DNA of 64,000 nt, from assembly GCA_050247075.1 (NCBI GenBank), contig JBFWUW010000035.1, positions 1 to 64,000 of the forward strand, given 5' to 3'. Both the position numbers and the translations under genes were made by a program. Position 1 is the stretch's first letter; each line of letters opens with the position of its first letter. A model generated the notes under the pieces. That model searched no databases, was not told the origin of the DNA, and saw nothing but the letters and a program-made list of their open reading frames with translations. Of the stretch, positions 42,210 through 50,446 are shown piece after piece. The stretch is from JBFWUW01 sp050247075 (GTDB lineage: Bacteria > Planctomycetota > Planctomycetia > Pirellulales > JBFWUW01).

Positions 42210-45002
42210 TCAGTGATTGAACAAAAACTCCTTGCTGTTGACGATGGCCCACAGCAGATCTTCGAAGAATTCGCGGCGGAGCGTGGGGATCTGGTCGGCG
42301 GGGCTTGCCTTCGCCAGGTCTTGCCATTGGGACAGGATCGCCGTTTGCTCTTTGCCGCTTGGCGGGCGGCCGAGGGCGCGGAGATAGATTTCGGTAATGA
42401 TTATTTCGTCCGTAGCGTCCGTCGCCAATTGTCGGGCGACAAGTCCCTCGTCGGAAGTCACGCGGGCGTGGACGAGCGGGCTGTTCATCATTTCCAGCGA
42501 TTGCCGCAAGTTGGGGTCTTGCACCCGCTCGCACTCGCAGGAAGCGACACGCCGCAGGGGACGGCCAAACGTGTCCAAGAATGGCGAGGGAACCTTGGTG
42601 TCTGGCAGTTGCTGGGCCAGCAATCCGGCGGGCAATCCGGGGAACTTTTCGCGCACGCCGGTCACCTGGCCCAAGGCGTCTAGAAGTTCCTCGGCGGTCA
42701 TGCGCTTCGTCAAGGCGTGCGAGTAGAACCGCTCATCGCCGCGGTTTTCCGCCGTGGGCGTGGATGCCAATTGATAGGCGCGCGAGCGGACAATGGTCCG
42801 CATGACGTGCTTAAGATCGTAGCCATGCTCGACAAAGTCTCGCGAGAGGGCATCCAGCAGCGGGCCGTTCGTGGCCGGATTGGAGGGACGCAGATCGTCT
42901 ACCGGTTCGACCAGTCCGCGGCCCATCAGCCACCGCCACAGGCGGTTGGTGGTGCTGTGGGCGAAGAACGGGTTCTCTGGTTCGATGATCCAATCGGCCA
43001 GCAATTGCCGACGGCTGACTCCGGCCGGCGGTTGAATGCCGGAATCGGGAGGTGGAGACAAGCCCCAAGGGCCCATGTTCGCCGGGCCTTGCACGACCGC
43101 CTTTACCCAGGCGCTATCGTCAAAGTCGAGCCGCTCCCAGCCGGGCAGTTCCGTCAGCGACAACCGCCATTGATCGTCCGTGCCGATGGCCAGCAACGTG
43201 CCGTCGCTGGTCGTTACGCCCAGCCAAACGATTACGCCAGCCGGGCCAACGTTGTTGGTGGCCTGCACGGCCACGACGTTGCTACCCGACGTTAGCAGTC
43301 CGGCGACGTTGTAAGCTTCCGTCGTCCCCCAAAACTTGTCGCCGCCCACCTCTTGGCCGTTGACCAGCACGCGGTAGCTGTCATCCGCCGTGACGTACAA
43401 CCGGGCTGAAGTTGGCGAGCCAGGCAGTTCAAAGGTCCGCCGCAGATAGCGAGGCTGCTGGCTTTGATCGACCGACAGCGGCAGCGTGGCCGCGCCCGGC
43501 GCATCCCAGACCCAGTTGGCACCGTCCCAAGGACGGCGGCTGGGGGGCTGCATGACCGGCCCATCGAGGGCCTTGGCCGGCATGGCGCGGCCCAACCGCG
43601 GGTGGCTGATCTCGCCCGCCCCGGTATCGTAGATCACGACGTTCTGGCCGTCGCGCTGCTTCATGCCAACTTGGGCGAAGAAACTGACAAACCCGTAGTA
43701 ATCGTTCTGCGTCCAGCGGTCGAAGGGATGATTGTGGCAGCGGGCACACTGCATGCGGATGCCTAAAAACGTTTGGGCGGTCGTCTCGGCGGCAGTCAGC
43801 GGCAGCAGTTCGGCTTCGTTGTAAACTTTTTGCAGGCGGTAGAAGTTGGGGGGGCCTTCTCGCGAACTATCACCCGCCCCGGCCACCAGTTCATGCGTGA
43901 CCTGGTCCCAGGGGGCGTTATGGCCGATGCGGTCGCGAAGGTAATGGTGAAAGGTCCAGACCGACTTTTCGCCCAGCCACTCGCGGCTGACGCGGAAGAC
44001 ATCGCTCCAGCGGTGGACCCAATGATCGACAAACTCCGGGCTGGCTAGCAACTGCTCGATGAGCAAATCGCGCTTATTGGGGTTGGTGTCCGCCAGAAAC
44101 GTGGTGACTTCCGCCGGTTCGGGCAGTCTGCCGGTGAGATCCAATCGCAGCCTGCGCAAGAAAGTGGCATCGTCGGCCGGGCCGGACGGCCACAGATTCA
44201 GTTTGCGCCACTGCTCAATCGCGTGGTCGTCAATGAAATTCACCCGCGGCAGCGTGGCATAATCGCGCGGTTCGACCGGAGCGGGAAACGGCACTGTAAC
44301 TTCAATGGCGGCCACCTGGTCCAAGTAAGCCGCGCTGATCGCGGTCTTGCCGGGACCAAGCGTGCGGATGTGGCCCGATTTGTCCACCACGGCCACGCCC
44401 GACTCGTTGGAGTCGAACAGGCACCAAATCGTGACATCGCGTTCGTGGCCGTCGGCATAGTGGGCGGTCACGCGCAGATCGGTCTGTTGGCTGGGCGGCA
44501 ACAGCAACTCCCCCGGCTCGATAGCCAGTGAGACCAGTTTCGATTCACCACGGGCCGGCGGGGGCGTCCCTTGCGTCACCCACTGCAGCAGCACCTGATA
44601 AGCGGGCGAGGCCGGGTCGAAAACCTTGCCGCCACGGTGAGGCACATCGGCCGTGGGCTTGCGCAGAATCAAGCTTTGCGAAGGACTGAGCAAGTCGATC
44701 CGCCGGCCGAGTTCGTCCCGCCGCAACACCACAAAGTCGCTTTCGGGGTCGTATCCCCGCAATGAAAGTCTGAAGCCCCCCTTGCCCGAGGCGGCCCCAT
44801 GGCAGGCCCCCTGGTTGCAGCCGGCCTTGGTCAGCGCGGGGACAACATCGTGCAAGAAAGAGACGGTGCCTTCGTTCTCCTCCGCCCCGCTTGCCTGGTT
44901 TGCCGCGAAAGAGCCCGCCAAAAGCAACACCGCCAGCGCCGCGCACCGCGCAATGGCACGGAACTTTCGAGAAACGATATCATCGGCAAGGCGGGCAGGC
45001 AT
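42210..45002 (-). CDS. DUF1549/DUF1553 exported protein with Ig-like and inserted beta-sandwich domains
   Basis: 930 residues from the ATG at 45002 (a TTG at 45014 is the alternative). Signal segment to about 40. The N-terminal module reads AGCNQGACHGAASGKGGFRLSLRG, a CX4CH spacing instead of CXXCH. A bacterial Ig-like segment follows (about 165-245, ending PGKTAISAAYLDQVAAIEVTVPF). DUF1549 has CARCHNHPFDRW near residue 420. Between DUF1549 and DUF1553 is an inserted galactose-binding-like sandwich (about 520-645; RRTFELPGSPTSARLYVT, ADDSYRVLVNGQEVG). DUF1553 ends the protein. Confidence 0.9.
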   Translation of the reverse strand: MPARLADDIVSRKFRAIARCAALAVLLLAGSFAANQASGAEENEGTVSFLHDVVPALTKAGCNQGACHGAASGKGGFRLSLRGYDPESDFVVLRRDELGRRIDLLSPSQSLILRKPTADVPHRGGKVFDPASPAYQVLLQWVTQGTPPPARGESKLVSLAIEPGELLLPPSQQTDLRVTAHYADGHERDVTIWCLFDSNESGVAVVDKSGHIRTLGPGKTAISAAYLDQVAAIEVTVPFPAPVEPRDYATLPRVNFIDDHAIEQWRKLNLWPSGPADDATFLRRLRLDLTGRLPEPAEVTTFLADTNPNKRDLLIEQLLASPEFVDHWVHRWSDVFRVSREWLGEKSVWTFHHYLRDRIGHNAPWDQVTHELVAGAGDSSREGPPNFYRLQKVYNEAELLPLTAAETTAQTFLGIRMQCARCHNHPFDRWTQNDYYGFVSFFAQVGMKQRDGQNVVIYDTGAGEISHPRLGRAMPAKALDGPVMQPPSRRPWDGANWVWDAPGAATLPLSVDQSQQPRYLRRTFELPGSPTSARLYVTADDSYRVLVNGQEVGGDKFWGTTEAYNVAGLLTSGSNVVAVQATNNVGPAGVIVWLGVTTSDGTLLAIGTDDQWRLSLTELPGWERLDFDDSAWVKAVVQGPANMGPWGLSPPPDSGIQPPAGVSRRQLLADWIIEPENPFFAHSTTNRLWRWLMGRGLVEPVDDLRPSNPATNGPLLDALSRDFVEHGYDLKHVMRTIVRSRAYQLASTPTAENRGDERFYSHALTKRMTAEELLDALGQVTGVREKFPGLPAGLLAQQLPDTKVPSPFLDTFGRPLRRVASCECERVQDPNLRQSLEMMNSPLVHARVTSDEGLVARQLATDATDEIIITEIYLRALGRPPSGKEQTAILSQWQDLAKASPADQIPTLRREFFEDLLWAIVNSKEFLFNH

Positions 45003-45094
45003 GGCGCGTGACAAGCCTGGGGAATGAGGAAAGGCGAGCGACCCCGATTATAGCCCATGCGGCGGAAGCGTCCTATGGAAATAACACCCGCCCG

Positions 45095-45583
45095 CTATTC
45101 CCGGGCCGTACCGGGCACCAACGGCTTGCCGATCATCTGGCGTTTGTCGTGCAAAAAACGCAGATGATGTTCCAGGTGCCCCACGGCACCGGCCAGCAAG
45201 TTGGCCAGCGACACCGGCCCGCGCTCGCTGTGGATTCCTTCGCGGGCGAAGTCGGCCACCGTCAGCCGCCGCAAGATGGAGGCCGTCTGCCGGCGGTTGA
45301 GCGAGAACAGCTCGGCCGCCAGGTCGGCGTCGGCCTGGTCATACCCCAGCCGCTGGGCAAATAGCGACTCGTCGTAAGCCTCTAGCGCCGGTCGGTCCTC
45401 GGCGATCACCCGCTTCATGCGGTCGGACATGACCAACTCGGCATCCATTAAATGCAGCACGATCTGGCGAATGCTCCAAGTGCCAGGCAAGGGGACCGCG
45501 TTCATCTCGTCATCAGTCAGACCGACGATGGCCTTCTGCAAAGCATCGCACTCGGCGGCGTAATCGTCGATCATGGAAAACAT
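45095..45583 (-). CDS. DinB-like superfamily protein
   Basis: 162 residues from the ATG at 45583; an ATG three codons further in (45574) is equally plausible. The DinB/DUF664 four-helix bundle is recognised from WSIRQIVLHLMDAELVMSDRMKRVIAE (first metal His) and from GAVGHLEHHLRFLHDKRQMI near the end (second and third His). Members are metal-dependent proteins linked to thiol-dependent or stress reactions, function here unknown. An upstream extension to 45676 overlaps T-rich interspersed-repeat DNA and is rejected. Confidence 0.85.
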   Translation of the reverse strand: MFSMIDDYAAECDALQKAIVGLTDDEMNAVPLPGTWSIRQIVLHLMDAELVMSDRMKRVIAEDRPALEAYDESLFAQRLGYDQADADLAAELFSLNRRQTASILRRLTVADFAREGIHSERGPVSLANLLAGAVGHLEHHLRFLHDKRQMIGKPLVPGTARE

Positions 45584-45716
45584 GAGGGATTTTCGATTTT
45601 TAATTGAGGGGTGTTCGGTTCTCGGCACCGCACACAAAGTATAGGCCCGCTGGGCGAATCGCTCCAGCATTGGCAAAAGCCTGAGCTTCTTCTACCTCCG
45701 CTTCAGCCTTTCCCTC

Positions 45717-46850
45717 TCACCAGTTGGCGAACGAGCCGTCCTCGCGCTGGAAGCGCGGGCAATCGCCGCCGATGATGGCCGGATAGCGGTCGAGGGCCGC
45801 CAGGTCGATTTCCACCCCCAGTCCAGGCTGAGTCGGCGGAAGCAGCCAGCCGCGGTCGAAAGGGACCTGCACCGGAAAGAGTTCCGGCAAAACCGTGCCC
45901 GGCACGCGGGCGCATTCTTGCACGGCAAAGTTGCTGGTTGCCAGGTCCAAGTGCAGGCAGGCGGCGGTTGAGACTGGGCCGAGCGGGTTGTGCGGTGCCA
46001 ACGGAATGTAATGCGTCTCGCACCAGCCGGCCAGCTTGAGGGCCTCCGTGATGCCACCCACGATACACAGATCGACGCGGCAATAGTCGATCCATTCCTT
46101 TTCAATCGCCTCGCGAAATTCCCACTTGGTGGCCCATTGTTCTCCCATGCCGATTGGCACGCGAACGGCTCGGCACAGCTTTTCCAACGCGGCCGGGTGC
46201 TCGCTGCGGACTGGGTCTTCCACAAAAAACGGGCGATACGGTTCCAACTGGCGGCAGAGTGTAATGGCATCGGTAGGGTCGAGCCTTGTATGCACATCCA
46301 GAATGATTTCCACATCGGGCCCTACTGCTTGGCGCACCGCGGCAAACTGCTCGACACCGTCCCGCACCGCCACGGCCGGCTCCAAGATATTCCCCCGGCT
46401 GGGCAGGTCGAAGCGGACGAACCTCCAGCCGTCCGCCACCTTGGCTTGAGCATCGGCAACCAGCGCCGCTGTGTCGTCGCCCCGCACATGCGGGTAGCAC
46501 ACCACCTTGTCGCGGACAAGCCCGCCCAGCAACTGGTACAGCGGCACCCCCAGCGACTGCGCTTTGATGTCCCACAGGGCGATATCAATGGCACTGACGG
46601 CGGCCATGCCGGCTCTTCCCGCCGGAAAGAACCCGCAGCGAAACATGACCTGCCACAGATGTTCTGTCCGCCGCGGGTCTTGGCCCAGCAGCGAAGGCGA
46701 GAGCGCATCGACAAACCCGGCCATCGCCGCTTCACGCCAGGTGATTCCCCCCTCGCCCACGCCGCGCAAACCGCAATCGGTCTCCACCACGACGAAGAAG
46801 AAGTTGCGCTGCTCGCCCACAATCAACGGGCGGATGGAAGAGATTTTCAT
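45717..46850 (-). CDS. Enolase-superfamily sugar acid dehydratase (galactonate dehydratase-like)
   Basis: 377 residues with enolase-superfamily layout. Capping domain first, then the barrel with metal ligands in ILDVHTRLDP, FFVEDPVRSE and GMGEQWATK, and the catalytic His region PLAPHNPLGPVSTAACLH. The APHNPLGP segment is typical of the DgoD/mandelate-racemase subgroup. The usual KxK base is replaced by RFDLPSRG, so lysine-based chemistry is unlikely. Substrate is probably an acid sugar, not decided. No sugar transporter or kinase is adjacent. Confidence 0.88.
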   Translation of the reverse strand: MKISSIRPLIVGEQRNFFFVVVETDCGLRGVGEGGITWREAAMAGFVDALSPSLLGQDPRRTEHLWQVMFRCGFFPAGRAGMAAVSAIDIALWDIKAQSLGVPLYQLLGGLVRDKVVCYPHVRGDDTAALVADAQAKVADGWRFVRFDLPSRGNILEPAVAVRDGVEQFAAVRQAVGPDVEIILDVHTRLDPTDAITLCRQLEPYRPFFVEDPVRSEHPAALEKLCRAVRVPIGMGEQWATKWEFREAIEKEWIDYCRVDLCIVGGITEALKLAGWCETHYIPLAPHNPLGPVSTAACLHLDLATSNFAVQECARVPGTVLPELFPVQVPFDRGWLLPPTQPGLGVEIDLAALDRYPAIIGGDCPRFQREDGSFANW

Positions 46851-46978
46851 GGCAGAGGGGCCGGATATTGAAACTCAAGGGGACCGTTGGCGGCTTCCGC
46901 CAAGCGGCTGCCGGGCACCTGGTGCAGGGTGAAAACTGGCCGCGAAGCCGCGGCCGAACGTTCGCCCGATTGGCGGGC

Positions 46979-47452
46979 CTACATGATCGAACCCGACTGC
47001 GGGTCGACGCCGATGCCGTCGGTCAGGCTGACCAGGGCCTCCAGGACCATCAACAGGGCACTGGGGTCGAAGGCCTCGTCGGGTTCGGCCCCTGCTTCCT
47101 CCATCACCTGCTCGAAGTGCATCAGATCCAACCGGGCATCGCAAGCCAACAGCCGGCGGCGGGTGCCGGCATCCAGCGACGAGCCAAGCTCCTTGGCCAG
47201 GCGAGTGCTTTCGGTGGAGGCGTCCTCGCCGGACAAGTAGCTGATATCGACCGCGGCAAAGTCGTCGGGGGCCAGCACCGTCACGGATTCAAAGCCGCCA
47301 TCCTCCTCGGCGGTTGGTTCGATCAGTTGGAAGTTTTCTCCCAACGCGGCGATGGTCTTGCGTACGTTCTCCAGGGAGGGGCGGCGGCCGGACTCAAACA
47401 GCACGAAGTAGGTTTCGCGCCATTGATAGTTGTCGCGTTCAAAGGTGGACAT
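46979..47452 (-). CDS. Conserved hypothetical protein, probably planctomycete-specific
   Basis: 157 residues from the ATG at 47452 (an in-frame GTG or ATG seven codons upstream is possible). It is acidic, soluble and has the look of a mixed alpha/beta protein: WRETYFVLFESGRRPSLENVRKTI at the start is reminiscent of a small ferredoxin-like strand-helix, then TVLAPDDFAAVDISYL, and a helical C-terminus. No signal peptide or catalytic motif. It lies downstream of the 76-residue gene at 47549 on the same strand, 96 bp apart, and may be cotranscribed. Confidence 0.75.
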   Translation of the reverse strand: MSTFERDNYQWRETYFVLFESGRRPSLENVRKTIAALGENFQLIEPTAEEDGGFESVTVLAPDDFAAVDISYLSGEDASTESTRLAKELGSSLDAGTRRRLLACDARLDLMHFEQVMEEAGAEPDEAFDPSALLMVLEALVSLTDGIGVDPQSGSIM

Positions 47453-47548
47453 GGGTGTTTCGTCTCCTGACAACCAGGCCTTGCCGAAAGGCGGCCAATG
47501 CCCCTGGGCACGCTGCTGGGGCCTTACGCCTGTTGCATTTTGGGCAGC

Positions 47549-47779
47549 TCAATTCCAGTTGCCTTCCTCGTCAATTCCACCTTGCCATTCCTCCAGCGCC
47601 TGGAGCATGGAGTCGCGGTCTTCGCGCTTGGCCCAGACGCTTTCGCCTTGCTCCAGCCGAATCTCGTAGTCTCCCTCGTGCATGCAGTCGGGCGCGCCGC
47701 AAAAGTGCGGCGTGGCGGCCACCCACATCACGCGGAACAGGGGGATATGCTTGTCATCCACGACGCAGAAAATCGACAT
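47549..47779 (-). CDS. Small hypothetical protein with Cys/His residues
   Basis: 76 residues. A strand-rich start (MSIFCVVDDKHIPLFRVMWVAATPHF) precedes CGAPDCMHEGDYEIRL, which could bind a metal through C-x4-C-x-H, and a helical end (DSMLQALEEWQGGIDEEGNW). Codon use matches its neighbours. No family is recognised. A start ATG with weak upstream signal is used. It lies between proC and the gene at 46979. Confidence 0.65.
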   Translation of the reverse strand: MSIFCVVDDKHIPLFRVMWVAATPHFCGAPDCMHEGDYEIRLEQGESVWAKREDRDSMLQALEEWQGGIDEEGNWN

Positions 47780-47962
47780 CGTTTGGTACCCTCGGCAATG
47801 ACGTCACGCGCCAGGCACCCGCCAAACCTGGCATTGAAAAACGAACCTGATGATGGGCGATTTTCCGCCCGGCACCCGTTTCCCGTGCTGCATCATATTG
47901 CCGATGGGGGCAATTTGGTAGTTGCCGCCGGGTTCGCGGGAGGAATTATCGCCAGAAACGTC

Positions 47963-48784
47963 CTAGCTTTTTTCGCTGGCCCGCCCAAGTTCTTGCGAAC
48001 GCAAGGTGGCGGCCTCCACGGCATCCATCAGAGCCGCGCGCACGCCGCCGCGTTCTAGCGCGTGCAGGCCGGCGATGGTGGTGCCGCCGGGGCTAGCAAC
48101 CTGGTCTTTGAGCGAGCCAGGGTGTTCGCCGGTGGCCAACAGCAGTTCGGCGGCGCCGCGAACGGTTTGCGCGGCCAAAGCAGTGGCCAAGGCGCGCGGC
48201 AGGCCCATCCGCACGCCGCCGTCGCTGAGGGCTTCGATCATGGCAAACACGAACGCCGGTCCCGAACCCGACAAACCGGTGACGGCGTCGAGCAGGCTCT
48301 CGGTGACGAGGTGAGCTTGCCCGACCGCCGAAAGCATCGACTGGACCAGGCTGGCATCGGCGTCGGTGGCGGTTTTTCCCAGGCAATAGGCGCTGGCTCC
48401 CTGGCAGACCAGGCAGGGCGTGTTAGGCATGACCCGCACCAGGCGCGCCCCGTCTCCCAAGCCATTTTGCAGACAGTCGAGCGTGACACCGGCGGCGATG
48501 GAAACAACTAGTTTGCCCGCCACGGCAGGGCGCAGTTCGCCTAATAAAGCGCCCATATGCTGCGGCTTGACCGCCAGCAGCAGTGTTCCCGCGACTCCGG
48601 CCACGGCCAAGTTATCCGCGACCGCCTGCACCCCACAGGCCGCCGCAAACTCCTTAGCCTGTGCGGCTGATGGATCGCTGGCCAGCATTTCTTGCGGCTT
48701 CGCCAGGCCGGTCTCGATGAAGCCGCGAGCCAAGGCCGTGGCCATGCGGCCCGCTCCGATGAATCCAAAACGGACTTGGGGCAT
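47963..48784 (-). CDS. proC: Pyrroline-5-carboxylate reductase
   Basis: 273 residues from the ATG at 48784; the frame is open three codons further to a TTG. The N-terminal Rossmann motif is GFIGAGRMATALARGF, followed by VMPNTPCLVCQGASAYC and the C-terminal signature ALSDGGVRMGLPRALATALAAQTVRGAAELL with the preceding VTGLSGSGPAF. It reduces pyrroline-5-carboxylate to proline with NAD(P)H. A heptanucleotide tandem repeat lies 10 bp upstream of the start, where a ribosome-binding site would normally be. Confidence 0.95.
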   Translation of the reverse strand: MPQVRFGFIGAGRMATALARGFIETGLAKPQEMLASDPSAAQAKEFAAACGVQAVADNLAVAGVAGTLLLAVKPQHMGALLGELRPAVAGKLVVSIAAGVTLDCLQNGLGDGARLVRVMPNTPCLVCQGASAYCLGKTATDADASLVQSMLSAVGQAHLVTESLLDAVTGLSGSGPAFVFAMIEALSDGGVRMGLPRALATALAAQTVRGAAELLLATGEHPGSLKDQVASPGGTTIAGLHALERGGVRAALMDAVEAATLRSQELGRASEKS

Positions 48785-48793
48785 GGAAAGCAA

Positions 48794-48821
48794 GGATGAA
48801 GGATGAAGGATGAAGGATGAA
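48794..48821. repeat. Four tandem GGATGAA heptamers upstream of proC
   Basis: Four perfect copies run from 48794 to 48821. On the transcribed strand they read TTCATCC and end 10 nt before the proC ATG. Such units slip readily during replication. Confidence 0.85.
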
Positions 48822-48863
48822 GGGAGCTGTGCTTATTGGTTCCTCATCGTTTTCACAAAGAAA

Positions 48864-49856
48864 TTAGCGTGGCTTGCGCTTGGCGGTGGGCGCTTTTGGC
48901 TTAGGGGCTGACTTGGATTTGCCCGCCGCCGGTTTCTTGCCTGGGTCTTTGGCTGCGGCCTGCTTTTTGGCGGACGGTTTGGCCTTGTCGTCTTTCTTAG
49001 CGGAGGAAGATGTCTTTTTGCCGGGGCTGGCTGGCTTGGCACCCGGTTTCGCGGGGGGAACCGGGCGCTTGACCTGCGGCAATATTTCGGCCTCTTTGCG
49101 GGCCGCGATGGCCTTGGCGCGAGCGTCAGCGGCGGCCACCACGGCTGCGGCGGCGGCTTCGGCCTCTTCCTTCTTGGTGGGCCGGCGCGGCAGCCGGGCC
49201 TTGGCTTCCGGCGAGATATCCAGCAACAGCTTGTGCAGATTCGGAGAGTACGGGCTGGCGATAATCTCGGCTGACAACTGGTGCAACAGCCCGCCGAATT
49301 CAACCCCCTTGTTCTTGGGGATGGCGCGTTCCAGGCCCGGGACTGTCCCTTCCTTGCTTTGTGCCTCGTTGACCAGTCCCAAAACCTCTAAAGCCCATAG
49401 CGCCCCTTTGTCCAGCGGAATGGAATGCCCACCCAGCGACCACTGCGTAATGCAGGCAATCACGAATGGGGAAAGTCCGAACTTCTCCAGCCGTTGCAGG
49501 GCCTGGCCCTGCGTCGGTTTCTTGAGCGACTCCAGGTCGAACGAGTACGTGGCCTCAAACACGCTTTGCAAACAGCGGCGTAGCGCCGTGGCGGCCGAAA
49601 TAGGATCGGGCAAGCCGCGCATGACCTCGGAGAGTTCCTTGATCGAACTGACGCGGACCTCGTTCCAATCGAAGAACGTCGTCCGCAACAGCTCGAAGGT
49701 TGCCTCGGCCTTGGCGTAAGCGGCATTTTCCAGGCAGATCGCAAACAACAACTGCTCCAGCACCGGCAGTTCCGGCACGGGCGGAGCATCTTGGTAGTGC
49801 TTTTTCAGCACCTTATGGATTTTCGTCAGAATCGCGGCGCGGTTGGGTGTAGCCAT
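48864..49856 (-). CDS. Endonuclease III-like protein with a Lys/Pro/Ala-rich (histone H1-like) tail
   Basis: 330 residues. Residues 1-220 match the HhH-GPD fold of endonuclease III in outline: LEQLLFAICLENAAYAKAEATFELLR near 33-57, a hairpin-helix-like LQRLEKFGLSPFVIACITQ near 120-138 and IPLDKGALWALEVLGLV near 146-162, where Nth has VDTH. The catalytic Lys of GVGRKTA is not present and the C-terminal 4Fe-4S cysteines are missing, so glycosylase activity is doubtful. Residues 255-330 are almost entirely Lys, Pro, Ala and Ser with KKxxAK repeats. Adjacent to rbfA, 65 bp downstream of its stop. Confidence 0.75.
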   Translation of the reverse strand: MATPNRAAILTKIHKVLKKHYQDAPPVPELPVLEQLLFAICLENAAYAKAEATFELLRTTFFDWNEVRVSSIKELSEVMRGLPDPISAATALRRCLQSVFEATYSFDLESLKKPTQGQALQRLEKFGLSPFVIACITQWSLGGHSIPLDKGALWALEVLGLVNEAQSKEGTVPGLERAIPKNKGVEFGGLLHQLSAEIIASPYSPNLHKLLLDISPEAKARLPRRPTKKEEAEAAAAAVVAAADARAKAIAARKEAEILPQVKRPVPPAKPGAKPASPGKKTSSSAKKDDKAKPSAKKQAAAKDPGKKPAAGKSKSAPKPKAPTAKRKPR

Positions 49857-49921
49857 ATCAAATAAACAGGGGCATCATCTAGCGGTGGCGGCTGAGGTGA
49901 ACAATCGACAAGCTGCTTGGT

Positions 49922-50416
49922 TTAACTGCCCGGCACTTGGGGAGCAGGCTCCTCTTCCGCAGGCGGGTTTGCCTCGTCCGAGGGAGTATTAGTTCCGTCG
50001 GGCGGATCGGCGGATGCATCTTTCGAAACTTCGGCGGCATCCTCGGCCGCGGCATCCGTATCTTGCTGCGCGGGGGTCAGCACCCGATTGAGGATGGTGG
50101 CGATGGCGATCGACTTTTTAACGCCTTGGTCCAACACGAACTCCAGCCGGGGCGTGTACCGCGTGTCGATGCCTTCGGCGATGCGCGACTGCAGGTAGCC
50201 AGCGGAGCTGCGCAAGCCTGACAGGCACAAGCGTTCGGCGGTTTCGTCCCCCATGACCGAAACGTGAACCTTGGCCGAGCGCATGTCGGGGGCGACCTCG
50301 ACATGGGTTACCGTCACGCCACGCACTCGCGGGTCTTTCAGCTCGGCCAGTATGGCCATGCTGACGACCTGGCGAATAGCCTGGGCGGCTTTCAGCAATC
50401 GGCGGGAAGATGACAT
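49922..50416 (-). CDS. rbfA: Ribosome-binding factor A with acidic extension
   Basis: 164 residues against about 120-130 for typical RbfA. The KH-like domain covers about 1-115: SSRRLLKAAQAIRQVVSMAIL, LKDPRVRGVTVTHVEVAPDMRSAKVHVSV, and RYTPRLEFVLDQGVKKS. A C-terminal acidic Pro/Asp/Glu-rich tail of about 45 residues follows. It matures 16S rRNA ends during 30S assembly. It follows infB by 30 bp. Confidence 0.94.
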   Translation of the reverse strand: MSSSRRLLKAAQAIRQVVSMAILAELKDPRVRGVTVTHVEVAPDMRSAKVHVSVMGDETAERLCLSGLRSSAGYLQSRIAEGIDTRYTPRLEFVLDQGVKKSIAIATILNRVLTPAQQDTDAAAEDAAEVSKDASADPPDGTNTPSDEANPPAEEEPAPQVPGS

Positions 50417-50446
50417 CGTGGGGCGGGGTTTCTTGTCAACAGGCAG

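Noticed and set aside
48794..48821. CRISPR-like array near proC
   Set aside because: The 7-bp units are direct tandem copies without spacers, so they form a microsatellite, not an array.
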